From Porphyromonadaceae bacterium UBA7207 (GTDB lineage: Bacteria; Bacteroidota; Bacteroidia; Bacteroidales; Muribaculaceae): a stretch of DNA of 31,041 nt. How positions within the stretch are numbered: position 1 is the first letter of the stretch; each line of letters begins with the position of its first letter. Positions 15,745 to 25,038 of this stretch are shown here, piece by piece. The position numbers were made by a program, and so were the translations under genes. The stretch covers positions 1-31,041 of the forward strand of contig DKUJ01000011.1 of assembly GCA_002490635.1 (NCBI GenBank), written 5' to 3'. Below the pieces are notes generated by a model. That model had not been told where the DNA came from. It did not search any database and was given only the letters and a program-made list of their open reading frames with translations.

Positions 15745-17031
15745 ATGGCAAAAAAGAAGATTGACCATTGCAGTTTCTGTGGCCGCAGTGAATCCCAGGG
15801 CGCACAGCTCATCACTTCGCCGCTGACTGACGCCTTCATCTGCGTTGACTGTATCGAAACAGCTGCGGAGATGCTCGGCATTGCCGCCGATAACGAACAG
15901 GAAGCTACCGCACGCCGTGCACGGGCACGCAATTCCCACGCAGGCTCTGCTGCCAAGCCACAGACCAGCGAAAAAAAGACACCCAAACCGGCGGAAATCA
16001 AGGAATTTCTCGACCAGTATATAATCGGACAGGATCAGGCCAAAAAGTATTTGTCGGTAGCTGTGTACAATCATTATAAACGGTTGGAGCAGAAGGCGGA
16101 TACAAACGACACCGAAATAGAGAAAAGCAACATCGTGATGGTAGGGCCTACCGGCACAGGCAAAACCTTGATTGCCCGCACCATTGCCAAGATTCTCGAT
16201 GTTCCGTTCACCATTGTCGATGCAACGGTGCTCACCCAGGCCGGTTACGTAGGCGAGGATATCGAAAGTCTGCTCACAAGGCTGCTGCAAGTAGCCGACT
16301 ACGATGTGGAACAGGCACAGCGGGGCATTGTATTCATCGATGAAATCGACAAGATTGCCCGCAAAGGCGACAATCCCAGCATAACCCGCGATGTCGGGGG
16401 CGAAGGTGTACAGCAGGGTCTGCTCAAACTCCTCGAAGGTTCGGTTGTGAACGTGCCGCCCCAAGGCGGACGCAAGCATCCCGAGCAGCCGATGATAGCA
16501 GTGGATACCAAAAACATCCTGTTTATCTGCGGCGGTGCCTTCGACGGCATCGAACAGGCTATCGCACACCGACTGAACAAGAGTTTTGTGGGATTCTCCA
16601 CCGATGCAAAGACCAGACGCATCGAACGCGACAGCTTCATGAGCCATGTATCTCCCCAGGACCTGAAGACATTCGGCCTCATCCCCGAGATTATAGGCCG
16701 CCTGCCGATTCTCACCCATCTGCTGCCGCTGGACCGCAACGCCCTGCGGCGCATCCTGACAGAGCCTAAGAATGCCATCGTGCGCCAGTACACAAAACTG
16801 CTGGAAATGGACGGTGTCGCTCTCACTTTCGAGGACTCTGCTCTCGATTTCATTGTCGACAAAGCCATCGAATTCAAGCTTGGAGCACGTGGCCTGCGCT
16901 CGATAGTGGAGACCATCATGATGAACGCCATGTTCGACATACCTTCTTCAAAAATCAAAGAGTTCAACGTTACAGCGGATTTCTGCAGCAAACAGCTTGA
17001 AGAAGCTCATTTCGATGCCGCATCCGTATAA
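15745..17031 (+). CDS. clpX: ATP-dependent Clp protease ATP-binding subunit ClpX
   Basis: A 428-residue AAA+ unfoldase. The N-terminal zinc-binding domain has Cys9, Cys12, Cys33 and Cys36. Walker A is GPTGTGKT at 134-141, the pore loop GYVGED at 167-172, Walker B VFIDEID at 196-202, and an RKH loop lies near 243-245. The ClpP-docking loop is read as V-G-F at about 282-284, where E. coli has I-G-F. It starts 5 nt after clpP stops, so the two subunits are cotranscribed. Confidence 0.97.
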   Translation: MAKKKIDHCSFCGRSESQGAQLITSPLTDAFICVDCIETAAEMLGIAADNEQEATARRARARNSHAGSAAKPQTSEKKTPKPAEIKEFLDQYIIGQDQAKKYLSVAVYNHYKRLEQKADTNDTEIEKSNIVMVGPTGTGKTLIARTIAKILDVPFTIVDATVLTQAGYVGEDIESLLTRLLQVADYDVEQAQRGIVFIDEIDKIARKGDNPSITRDVGGEGVQQGLLKLLEGSVVNVPPQGGRKHPEQPMIAVDTKNILFICGGAFDGIEQAIAHRLNKSFVGFSTDAKTRRIERDSFMSHVSPQDLKTFGLIPEIIGRLPILTHLLPLDRNALRRILTEPKNAIVRQYTKLLEMDGVALTFEDSALDFIVDKAIEFKLGARGLRSIVETIMMNAMFDIPSSKIKEFNVTADFCSKQLEEAHFDAASV

Positions 17032-17068
17032 TAACTATTAACCCCCGACATCCCTCTCACCCCCACTC

Positions 17069-19255
17069 ATGGCCACGACCCCAGATCTCAGCGAGGCGCT
17101 GAAAAGACACTTCGGTTTTGACAGCTTCAAAGGCAACCAGGAGGCAATTATCCGTAATCTGCTGGACTGTGGCGACACCTTTGTGATCATGCCCACAGGA
17201 GGCGGAAAAAGCATGTGCTACCAGTTGCCTGCACTGATGATGGAGGGAACGGCAATCATAATCTCCCCTCTGATTGCCCTGATGAAGAATCAGGTGGATG
17301 CCATGAGGCATTTCAGCGAGAACGACAGCATTGCACATTTCCTGAACTCCTCGCTCACAAAGGCCGCGGCGGAAGCCGTGCGCCACGATGTGGCGGCGGG
17401 AATAACAAAAATGCTCTATGTCGCACCGGAGTCGTTGACAAAGGAAGAGAACATAGAGTTTCTGAAGACTGTCACCATTTCGTTCTATGCCGTGGACGAA
17501 GCCCACTGCATTTCGGAATGGGGACATGATTTCCGACCCGAATACCGGCGCATACGCCCGATAATCAACGAAATCGGGTCGCGCCCGGTTATCGCGCTCA
17601 CGGCCACGGCCACGCCAAAAGTGCAGCACGACATCCAGAAAAATCTCGGCATGGCCGACTCGGCGGTATTCAAAAGCTCCTTCAACCGGCCCAATCTCTA
17701 TTATGAGGTACGGCAGAAATCGCCGTCAACCGAACGTGAGATAATACGCTTCATAAAGCAGCGCCCCGGACGCAGCGGCATCATCTACTGCCTGAGCCGG
17801 AAGCGCGTGGAGGAACTCGCCGCACTGCTGAAAGTGAACGAGATAAAGGCGCTACCCTACCATGCCGGGATGGATCCTGCAGCACGCTCCGACAACCAGG
17901 ACGCTTTCCTGCTGGAAAAAGTGGATGTGATTGTCGCCACAATAGCCTTCGGAATGGGCATCGACAAACCGGACGTAAGGTTCGTTATCCATTACGATAT
18001 ACCCAAAAGTCTCGAAGGATATTATCAGGAGACCGGACGTGCCGGAAGAGATGGCGGCGAAGGCCATTGCCTGGCATTCTATTCCCGCAAAGACCTCCAG
18101 AAAATGGAGAAATTCATGCAAGGAAAGCCCGTGACCGAACAGGAAATCGGGCGCCAGCTACTTGCCGAAACTGCCGCATACGCCGAATCGGCGGTATGCC
18201 GCCGACGCTCGCTACTGCACTATTTCGGCGAAGACTTCGGCAAAGAGGAATGTGGTAATTGCGACAACTGCAACATTACGAAAATCAAAGTGGAAGCCAA
18301 AGAAGACCTGGAGGCGGCACTCGAAGCCATTGCCTCGCTTAAGGAAAAATTCAAAGCCGAACATATTATAGATGTTCTGATTGGACGCGCGTCGAACGAT
18401 GTAAGAGCCTACGGACATCAGGAACTTGAAATATTCGGATGCCTCCAGGGCACCGACCCCAAACATCTTGCAACCGTGTTGCGACAGGCATTGCTCGACG
18501 GGTATCTCGAACGTGGCATAGAAAGCTACGGCGTGCTGCGCATCACGGCAAAGGGCAAGAAATTCCTGCAAAAGCCCGTTTCTTTCAAAATCGTGGAAGA
18601 CGCCGAATACAGCGACGATATTCCCGACGAAGATGCCGTTATGAAGAGCGGAGCCTCATGCGCCGCCGACCCGGAACTGTTCGCAATCCTCAACAGCCTG
18701 CGCAAACGCGTGGCCCAGCAGCTGAACCTGCCGCCATACATCATATTCCAGGATCCATCGCTGGAAGCTATGGCCACGACATATCCTGTTACCATCGATG
18801 AACTCGCGGGGATACCCGGTGTAGGAAGCGGAAAGGCCAAACGCTACGGCGATGAATTCGTCAAACTGATTCGCACATACGTCGACGAGAACGAAATAGA
18901 ACGTCCCGAAGACCTGCGTGTGCGCACTGTGGCCAACAAGAGCAAACTAAAGATTTCCATAATCCAGTCCATCGACCGCAAAATCGATCTTAACCAGATC
19001 GCGTTCTCCAACGGATTGGAATTCGACCAGCTGCTCGACGAAATCGAAGCCATCGTGAACTCGGGAACACGCATAAACCTATCCTACTACATAGATTCTC
19101 TGATTGATGAAGAGGACCAGGACGATATATTCGATTATTTCCGCCACAGCAAATCCGACAGCCTGAACGATGCGTTCAACGAACTGTGCTCCGACTACAC
19201 CGAGCAGGAAGTACGGCTCGTCCGCATAAAATTTCTCAGCGACTTAGGAAACTGA
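17069..19255 (+). CDS. recQ: ATP-dependent DNA helicase RecQ
   Basis: A 728-residue 3'-5' superfamily 2 helicase. Walker A is MPTGGGKS at 41-48, the DEAH box at 143-146 with the aromatic-rich loop following (CISEWGHDFRPEY), and motif VI is QETGRAGRDG at 320-329. The RQC zinc cysteines are 377, 395, 398 and 401, with winged helix to about 510, then an HRDC domain (about 530-615). A further C-terminal extension of about 110 residues is typical of Bacteroidetes RecQ. The protein works in recombination and fork repair. A 37-nt gap separates it from clpX. Confidence 0.96.
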   Translation: MATTPDLSEALKRHFGFDSFKGNQEAIIRNLLDCGDTFVIMPTGGGKSMCYQLPALMMEGTAIIISPLIALMKNQVDAMRHFSENDSIAHFLNSSLTKAAAEAVRHDVAAGITKMLYVAPESLTKEENIEFLKTVTISFYAVDEAHCISEWGHDFRPEYRRIRPIINEIGSRPVIALTATATPKVQHDIQKNLGMADSAVFKSSFNRPNLYYEVRQKSPSTEREIIRFIKQRPGRSGIIYCLSRKRVEELAALLKVNEIKALPYHAGMDPAARSDNQDAFLLEKVDVIVATIAFGMGIDKPDVRFVIHYDIPKSLEGYYQETGRAGRDGGEGHCLAFYSRKDLQKMEKFMQGKPVTEQEIGRQLLAETAAYAESAVCRRRSLLHYFGEDFGKEECGNCDNCNITKIKVEAKEDLEAALEAIASLKEKFKAEHIIDVLIGRASNDVRAYGHQELEIFGCLQGTDPKHLATVLRQALLDGYLERGIESYGVLRITAKGKKFLQKPVSFKIVEDAEYSDDIPDEDAVMKSGASCAADPELFAILNSLRKRVAQQLNLPPYIIFQDPSLEAMATTYPVTIDELAGIPGVGSGKAKRYGDEFVKLIRTYVDENEIERPEDLRVRTVANKSKLKISIIQSIDRKIDLNQIAFSNGLEFDQLLDEIEAIVNSGTRINLSYYIDSLIDEEDQDDIFDYFRHSKSDSLNDAFNELCSDYTEQEVRLVRIKFLSDLGN

Positions 19256-19259
19256 CAGA

Positions 19260-20696
19260 ATGGATAACCAACAACTCATCACACTTTTCACCGAACACAC
19301 CGGAAAGCAGCCTTGCTCGGTGGACGAATTGCCGTCGTCGGGTTCCAACCGCCGCTATTTCCGTCTTCGCGCCGAGGGTGCACCCAGCATCATAGGAGTG
19401 CTCGGAACCTCTGTCGACGAAAACAGGGCGTTCATTTACATGGCACGCCACTTCGCCACCAGAGGCCTGCCGGTACCGACAATCCTCGCCGTTAGCGACG
19501 ACGACATGTGCTACCTCCAGACCGACCTCGGCGACCGGATGCTGTTCAAGGAAATCGAAAAAGGACGGGCAACACGTCTTTTCTCGGCCCAGGAGCGCGA
19601 ACTTCTCGACAAGACAGTGCGCCTTCTGCCCAAAATCCAGTTCGCAGGCGCTCAAGGCATGGATTTCGGAATGTGCTTTCCTGCCGTGGCTTTCGACCAG
19701 CGTTCCATAATGTGGGACCTGAACTATTTCAAGTATTGCTTCCTCAAGGCCACCGGTCTTGAATTCGATGAAGACAAACTCGAGGACGACTTCCGCGCAC
19801 TCACATCGGTACTCATGCAGACCGATACCGATACGTTCATGTACCGCGATTTCCAGAGCCGCAACGTTATGATTCGCGACGGACAGCCCTGGCTAATCGA
19901 CTTTCAGGGAGGACGCCGCGGACCGTTCTACTACGACGTGGCGTCGTTTCTGTGGCAGGCAAAGGCGAACATCCCTGACAGTCTGCGGCAGGAGCTGCTG
20001 GACAGCTATCTCGAAGCACTCCAGGAGTACTACCCTATAGAAAAGGATGAATTCAGTTCACGATTGCGCCATTTCGTGCTGTTCCGCACGCTCCAGGTTC
20101 TCGGAGCCTACGGTTTCCGGGGCTACTTCGAGAAGAAACCCCACTTCATGCAGAGTGTGCCTTTCGCCATAGCCAATCTCCGCGAGCTCCTCAACCACAG
20201 CTACTCTGAGTATCCCTATCTCGACAGCATGCTGCGCCGCCTGGTCGATATGCATCAGTTCACAGACGAGATAGCACGCAAGAGCCTCACAGTAAAAGTT
20301 CTCAGCTTCGCATATAAAAAAGGGATACCCAACGACCCCAGCGGAAATGGTGGCGGCTTCGTATTCGATTGCCGTGCCGTAAACAACCCGGGAAAATACG
20401 AACGCTACAAACCGTTCACCGGACTTGACCAGTGCGTTGTGGATTTTCTTGAAAAAGACGGCGAAGTGCTCTCGTTCCTCGACAACTGCTATTCGCTGAT
20501 CGACGCCTCCGTGGCCCGCTACATCGAACGTGGCTTCACCAACCTTATGGTGGCATACGGCTGCACCGGCGGACAGCACCGGTCGGTGTACTGTGCCCAG
20601 CACACCGCCGAACACATCGCCAAAAAATTCCCGGTAAAGGTCGAACTCGTGCACCGCGAGCAGGACCTCGCCCAGGTGTTCAAAATCAAGGAATGA
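19260..20696 (+). CDS. AmgK-like sugar kinase fused to a RapZ C-terminal domain
   Basis: A 478-residue two-domain protein. Residues about 1-335 have the aminoglycoside-phosphotransferase fold: catalytic loop YRDFQSRN at 195-202 (Asp197) and Mg-binding LIDFQGG (Asp214). This resembles AmgK, the anomeric N-acetylmuramate/N-acetylglucosamine kinase of the cell-wall recycling pathway. Residues about 343-478 match the C-terminal domain of RapZ ('SFAYKKGIP', 'FVFDCRAVNNPG', 'TGLD', 'GCTGGQHRSV' at 434-443, 'HRE'). In E. coli this domain binds glucosamine-6-phosphate. The N-terminal P-loop kinase half of RapZ is absent. The gene begins 4 nt after recQ and overlaps the MurU-like gene by ATGA, which supports the AmgK-MurU reading. 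The substrate and the sensing role are inference. Confidence 0.82.
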   Translation: MDNQQLITLFTEHTGKQPCSVDELPSSGSNRRYFRLRAEGAPSIIGVLGTSVDENRAFIYMARHFATRGLPVPTILAVSDDDMCYLQTDLGDRMLFKEIEKGRATRLFSAQERELLDKTVRLLPKIQFAGAQGMDFGMCFPAVAFDQRSIMWDLNYFKYCFLKATGLEFDEDKLEDDFRALTSVLMQTDTDTFMYRDFQSRNVMIRDGQPWLIDFQGGRRGPFYYDVASFLWQAKANIPDSLRQELLDSYLEALQEYYPIEKDEFSSRLRHFVLFRTLQVLGAYGFRGYFEKKPHFMQSVPFAIANLRELLNHSYSEYPYLDSMLRRLVDMHQFTDEIARKSLTVKVLSFAYKKGIPNDPSGNGGGFVFDCRAVNNPGKYERYKPFTGLDQCVVDFLEKDGEVLSFLDNCYSLIDASVARYIERGFTNLMVAYGCTGGQHRSVYCAQHTAEHIAKKFPVKVELVHREQDLAQVFKIKE

Positions 20697-21451
20697 AAGG
20701 CATTGTGTTCGCGGCCGGCATCGGCTCCAGACTCAAACCGTTCACCGACAGCCATCCGAAAGCGCTGGCCATGATTGGCGAACGCTCACTGCTGGAAATT
20801 GTCATAGACCGCATGGTAAGTGCCGGAGTGGATTCCATAGTCGTGAACGCTCACCATTTTGCAGAGCAGATATTCAGTTTTGTGCGCAATCGTTCGTTCG
20901 GCGTGCCGGTAGAAATCAGCGACGAATCCGCCTTGCTTCTGGATACCGCAGGCGCCATCGCAAAAATCGAACGCGACACATCGCTCCTAAAGAATGTTCC
21001 GGACAACGAGCCTGTTCTCATCCACAACTCCGACATCCTTACCGATTTCCCCATATCCGAAATGCTCGGACAGCATGTCGCAAGCCAGGCAGACGCTACC
21101 TTGCTTGTCGACCCGCAACGAACATCGACGCGCGGATTCCTTTTCGACAGCAGCGGCAGGCTATGCGCATGGCACAACAGCACAACCGGCGACACCATTC
21201 CCGAAGGCACCGACATCTCCACACTGAATCAGGCTGCATTCGGGGGGGTACACATCCTGCGGGCAAAGACTGTCCGTCTTATCTCACATTCCCTGCCTGC
21301 GCGACTCGAGCCGGCTGGAATCACTCCCTTCTATGCCGGCAACGCAGCACAACTCGACATCCGGGGATTCGCTCCCGCTCTACCATATAAGTGGTTCGAT
21401 ATCGGAACTCCCCAGAAACTTGAAAATGCCCGCCGGGGCTTCTACCAATAA
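20693..21451 (+). CDS. murU: MurU-like nucleotidyltransferase (sugar-1-phosphate)
   Basis: A 252-residue Rossmann-type NTP transferase. The nucleotide-binding signature is AAGIGSRLKPFT (7-18) followed by PKA (22-24). A metal-binding 'NSDILTD' segment (112-118, Asp114) and the C-terminal 'WFDIGTPQKL' are typical of the family. In Pseudomonas MurU makes UDP-MurNAc from MurNAc-1-phosphate produced by AmgK. Here it overlaps the AmgK-like gene by 4 nt, so the pair probably works in sequence. Other sugar-1-P nucleotidyltransferases, such as GDP-mannose or dTDP-glucose types, cannot be excluded. A run of seven G's at about 21243-21249 is a spot where indel errors could arise. Confidence 0.78.
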   Translation: MKGIVFAAGIGSRLKPFTDSHPKALAMIGERSLLEIVIDRMVSAGVDSIVVNAHHFAEQIFSFVRNRSFGVPVEISDESALLLDTAGAIAKIERDTSLLKNVPDNEPVLIHNSDILTDFPISEMLGQHVASQADATLLVDPQRTSTRGFLFDSSGRLCAWHNSTTGDTIPEGTDISTLNQAAFGGVHILRAKTVRLISHSLPARLEPAGITPFYAGNAAQLDIRGFAPALPYKWFDIGTPQKLENARRGFYQ

Positions 21452-21456
21452 GCCAG

Positions 21457-21633
21457 ATGACATTACCTACCGACCCATATATCCTGCTAAGCTACATAAA
21501 CACAAAACTCCGCGATGAATATCCCTCGCTGGAGGCTTTGTGCGACAATCTCGATATCGATGCCGAAGAAATCTCGCAACGGCTGTCCGATGCAGGATTC
21601 AGCTATAATCCGGAAATAAACCAGTTCCGATGA
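21457..21633 (+). CDS. DUF4250 small protein
   Basis: A 58-codon gene, ATG 21457 to TGA 21633, filling the gap between murU and pcrA. The product begins MTLPTDPYILL and contains 'SYINTKLRDEYPSLEALC' and a C-terminal 'AGFSYNPEINQF'. This matches the DUF4250 pattern as I know it ('LP.DP..LLS.iNtkLRD.y.sLd.lc......AGF.Y....N.F'). The function is unknown; the fold looks like a small helical, possibly HTH-like, domain. It is 5 nt after murU and 1 nt before the pcrA start, so it is translated within the same run. Confidence 0.85.
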   Translation: MTLPTDPYILLSYINTKLRDEYPSLEALCDNLDIDAEEISQRLSDAGFSYNPEINQFR

Positions 21634-21634
21634 A

Positions 21635-23917
21635 ATGACCAACGGGAACGATTACCTCGAGAAGCTGAACACCGCCCAGAGGGCTGCCGTCGAATACCTC
21701 GGCGGCCCCCAGCTGGTGATTGCCGGCGCCGGATCCGGCAAAACCAGAGTACTAACATACAAGATAGTGCACCTGCTTGCTCAAGGATGCGATGCCGGAA
21801 GAATTCTCGCGCTCACTTTCACCAACAAGGCCGCAAATGAAATGCGGCAACGTGTATGCTCTGTCGCCGGCGAGAGTGTAGCTGCACGGCTATGGATGGG
21901 AACATTCCACAGCATCTTCTCCCGTATGCTCCGGCGGCATGCCGACCGCCTCGGATTCCGCAGCGACTTCACAATCTACGACACATCGGATTCCAAAAGC
22001 CTCGTGAAATCCATAATCAAGGAACTGAAGCTCGATGACAAGGCATACCGTCCAGGCCACGTGCTCTCCGATATCTCCTGGGCTAAAAACGCACTGTACT
22101 CGCCGGCGGACTATGCCTCCGACCGTGAACTCATGCGTGCAGCAGCGGATGCGGGAAGGCCCCGGACTGCCGAAATATACCGGATATATTCCGAACGCTG
22201 CCGGATAGCGTCGGCCATGGACTTCGACGACCTGCTGTTCTTCACCAATGTGCTGCTGCGCGACAACCCAGACATTCTGGAGCACTACCGCAACTATTTC
22301 GCATACGTTCTTGTCGACGAGTATCAGGACACCAATTTCGCCCAGCACATGATTGTGCGGCAGCTGTGCGCAACACATGGCAGGCTATGTGTCGTGGGCG
22401 ACGACGCCCAGAGCATCTATTCGTTCCGTGGCGCCAACATACGCAATATCCTCGATCTCAAGAAGAGCTTTCCCACTCTCGAGACATTCAAACTCGAGCA
22501 GAACTACCGCAGCACCGGCAATATTGTCGATGCCGCCAACTCGCTGATCGCATGCAACCGCGAACAGATTCCGAAAGAGGTTTTCTCGAAAAACGGCTCC
22601 GGGGAAAAAATAGATGTAATCCAGTGCTACAACGAAAACGAAGAGGGCTTCACCGTCGCGAACAATATCCTGCGCATGCGCATGAAGACAGGCGACAGAT
22701 GGTCCGACTTCGCCATACTATACCGCACAAACGCACAGAGCCGCGTCCTTGAGGAACATCTCAGAAACCGCAATATCCCGTATCGCGTTTTCGGCGGACT
22801 CGCCTACTATCAAAGAAAGGAAATAAAGGATGCCGTAAGTTATTTTCGGCTTGCTGTGAACCCGTCGGACGACGAGGCCTTGAAACGAATCATCAACACC
22901 CCGCGCCGCGGAATCGGCGACACCACTCTGGGCAAACTCAGCCAGGGAGCAATGGCAATGGGTGTGAGCATTTTCGAAGTACTCGACGGGAAACTCGAAG
23001 GACTCGGTTTCAACAAAGGGACTATCGCCAAACTGAACGCTTTCCGCAACCTGATTGCTGAATTCGTGGCAGCCAACAGCCAGGGCATCTCCGCGCCGGA
23101 GATTGCAAGGCTTATAATCGAGCGCACGGGGTTGCTGAAAGAATATATCGTTTCCGGCGATACTCCGGAAAACATATCGAAACGGGATAACCTGCTGGAA
23201 CTTATAAAAGCCGTCGACGAAGCATCCGAGGCATATGCCGAACAGAACGGCGACACCGTGTTCACCATGGGTGAGTTCCTTGCCACGGTTTCGCTGCTCA
23301 CCGACGCCGACACACAGGCCGTCGGCGACGATGCTGTGACACTAATGACAATACATTCGGCCAAAGGACTCGAATTCGACTGCGTATATCTGGTTGGTGC
23401 CGAAGAGGAACTGCTGCCATCGTCGATGAGCATCCACAGCCGCGACGCCGCCCGACAGATAGAGGAGGAACGCAGGCTGATGTATGTCGCCATCACCCGT
23501 GCCAAACGGCACTGCACCATCACATTCGCATCGCACCGTGCTATCAACGGCAAAACGGGCATACAGCGGCCGTCGCGCTTTTTAGGAGAAATAGACATCG
23601 AATATCTCAACCCCGCTTCCGGAGCACGCCTGCCGCAGCAACGCCGCCAGGAACATTCGCCGGCCGCTTCCAACATACGGGTACAGGCTCCGGCCGCTCC
23701 GACAGTCCGGCAAGCGGTCTCCGACGGCAACCATACTCTGCACCATAGCAGCGAACTGGAAGAAGGTGTGAGAATCCACCACCCGCGTTTCGGCCAAGGC
23801 TCCATTCAAGGTGTGGATACCACCGGCTCCGACCATACTGTCCTTGTACTTTTCGATGGCGAGCCTTCGCCGCGGAAACTGCTCCTGAAATTCGCCAAAT
23901 TCTCCATTCTGCAATGA
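21635..23917 (+). CDS. pcrA: UvrD/PcrA-family ATP-dependent DNA helicase
   Basis: A 760-residue superfamily 1A helicase. Walker A is AGAGSGKT at 30-37, motif Ia TFTNKAANEM at 61-70, motif II VDEYQDTN at 227-234 and motif III GDDAQSIYSFRGA at 255-267. Later come 'LMTIHSAKGLEFD' and 'RRLMYVAITRAK'. The last 50 residues ('VRIHHPRFGQGSI...VLFDGEPSPRKLLLKFAKF') form the PcrA-type C-terminal Tudor-like domain that contacts RNA polymerase in Gram-positive homologues. It acts in excision repair, replication and removal of stalled polymerase. Confidence 0.95.
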   Translation: MTNGNDYLEKLNTAQRAAVEYLGGPQLVIAGAGSGKTRVLTYKIVHLLAQGCDAGRILALTFTNKAANEMRQRVCSVAGESVAARLWMGTFHSIFSRMLRRHADRLGFRSDFTIYDTSDSKSLVKSIIKELKLDDKAYRPGHVLSDISWAKNALYSPADYASDRELMRAAADAGRPRTAEIYRIYSERCRIASAMDFDDLLFFTNVLLRDNPDILEHYRNYFAYVLVDEYQDTNFAQHMIVRQLCATHGRLCVVGDDAQSIYSFRGANIRNILDLKKSFPTLETFKLEQNYRSTGNIVDAANSLIACNREQIPKEVFSKNGSGEKIDVIQCYNENEEGFTVANNILRMRMKTGDRWSDFAILYRTNAQSRVLEEHLRNRNIPYRVFGGLAYYQRKEIKDAVSYFRLAVNPSDDEALKRIINTPRRGIGDTTLGKLSQGAMAMGVSIFEVLDGKLEGLGFNKGTIAKLNAFRNLIAEFVAANSQGISAPEIARLIIERTGLLKEYIVSGDTPENISKRDNLLELIKAVDEASEAYAEQNGDTVFTMGEFLATVSLLTDADTQAVGDDAVTLMTIHSAKGLEFDCVYLVGAEEELLPSSMSIHSRDAARQIEEERRLMYVAITRAKRHCTITFASHRAINGKTGIQRPSRFLGEIDIEYLNPASGARLPQQRRQEHSPAASNIRVQAPAAPTVRQAVSDGNHTLHHSSELEEGVRIHHPRFGQGSIQGVDTTGSDHTVLVLFDGEPSPRKLLLKFAKFSILQ

Positions 23918-25038
23918 AATCCACGGAACTTACCACCCCATTTTTCATAGTCTACGAAGAGCGCCTGCGCCGGAATCTGGCGCTTATTTCCGATATCGCC
24001 CGACGCAGTGGCGCCAGAATTATCATGGCATTCAAAGCCAATGCCTTGTGGCGAACATTCCCGATTGTGAAGGAGTACTGCCGCGACTGCACCGCCAGTT
24101 CCGTGAACGAACTGATTCTTGGTGCGGAGGAACTCGGAGGAGAAATACACAGCTACACCCCGGCATACACCTTGACCAATATCTCCGAGTTTGTCGCCAG
24201 AAGTTCGCACATAACCTTCAACTCCCTGTCGCAATGGAACCGCTTCGGCAAATACGCTCTCGAAGGCGGTGTAAGCTGCGGACTGAGAGTAAACCCCAAG
24301 TGCTCGGTAATAGAAACCGATATATATAATCCCGCACTTCCCGGCAGCCGTTTCGGAGTGGATGCCCACGAACTCGCCGATGGCGTTCCCGATGGAATAG
24401 AAGGCCTGCATTTCCATGCATTATGTGAATCCTCTGCGGAAGATCTCGTTTCTGTACTCGATGCGTTCGAAAAAAAATTCGGGCATCTTATTCCCCGTCT
24501 GAAATGGGTAAATATGGGCGGCGGACATCTCTTGACACGCCAGGGATACAACGTGGACCTGCTTGTCAGCACGCTCAGGGACTTCCAGACCAAATATCCG
24601 GGCATCCAGGTGATTCTCGAGCCTGGTAGCGCCTTCACATGGCAGACCGGCGACCTTGTGGCATCGGTGGTCGATACCGTCGAACACGATGGCATCAACA
24701 CTGCGATTCTGGATGTCTCTTTCGCCTGCCATATGCCAGACACTCTGGAAATGCCATACACACCGAAGATAGCCGAGGCCGTCGATGCAGGAGGCATAGC
24801 CTACCGTCTGGGGGGTAACTCATGCCTGAGCGGCGATTTCAAGGAAGGATACCGGTTTGCGGAAAAACTTAAAATCGGCGATAGAATCACCCTCTGCGAT
24901 ATGAACCACTATACCACCGTGAAGACAACGATGTTCAACGGGGTCCACCATCCCGACATAGTTCTGGCCGATGCCGACGGCCAGTGCCACTATCTGCGAC
25001 GTTTCTCCTACGATGACTATAAATCGCGCATGAGCTGA
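23914..25038 (+). CDS. nspC: Carboxynorspermidine/carboxyspermidine decarboxylase
   Basis: A 374-residue PLP enzyme of the alanine-racemase-like fold type III. The PLP lysine is Lys41 in 'MAFKANALW'. Family signatures include 'TASSVNELILGAEELGGEIH', 'HITFNSLSQWNRF', 'LRVNPKCSVIETDIYNP', 'GLHFHALCES', 'WVNMGGGHLLT', 'LEPGSAF' and 'ACHMPDTLEMPY'. It decarboxylates carboxyspermidine or carboxynorspermidine in the alternative polyamine route used by Bacteroidetes. The partner carboxyspermidine dehydrogenase is not in this window. It overlaps pcrA by ATGA. Confidence 0.95.
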   Translation: MKSTELTTPFFIVYEERLRRNLALISDIARRSGARIIMAFKANALWRTFPIVKEYCRDCTASSVNELILGAEELGGEIHSYTPAYTLTNISEFVARSSHITFNSLSQWNRFGKYALEGGVSCGLRVNPKCSVIETDIYNPALPGSRFGVDAHELADGVPDGIEGLHFHALCESSAEDLVSVLDAFEKKFGHLIPRLKWVNMGGGHLLTRQGYNVDLLVSTLRDFQTKYPGIQVILEPGSAFTWQTGDLVASVVDTVEHDGINTAILDVSFACHMPDTLEMPYTPKIAEAVDAGGIAYRLGGNSCLSGDFKEGYRFAEKLKIGDRITLCDMNHYTTVKTTMFNGVHHPDIVLADADGQCHYLRRFSYDDYKSRMS

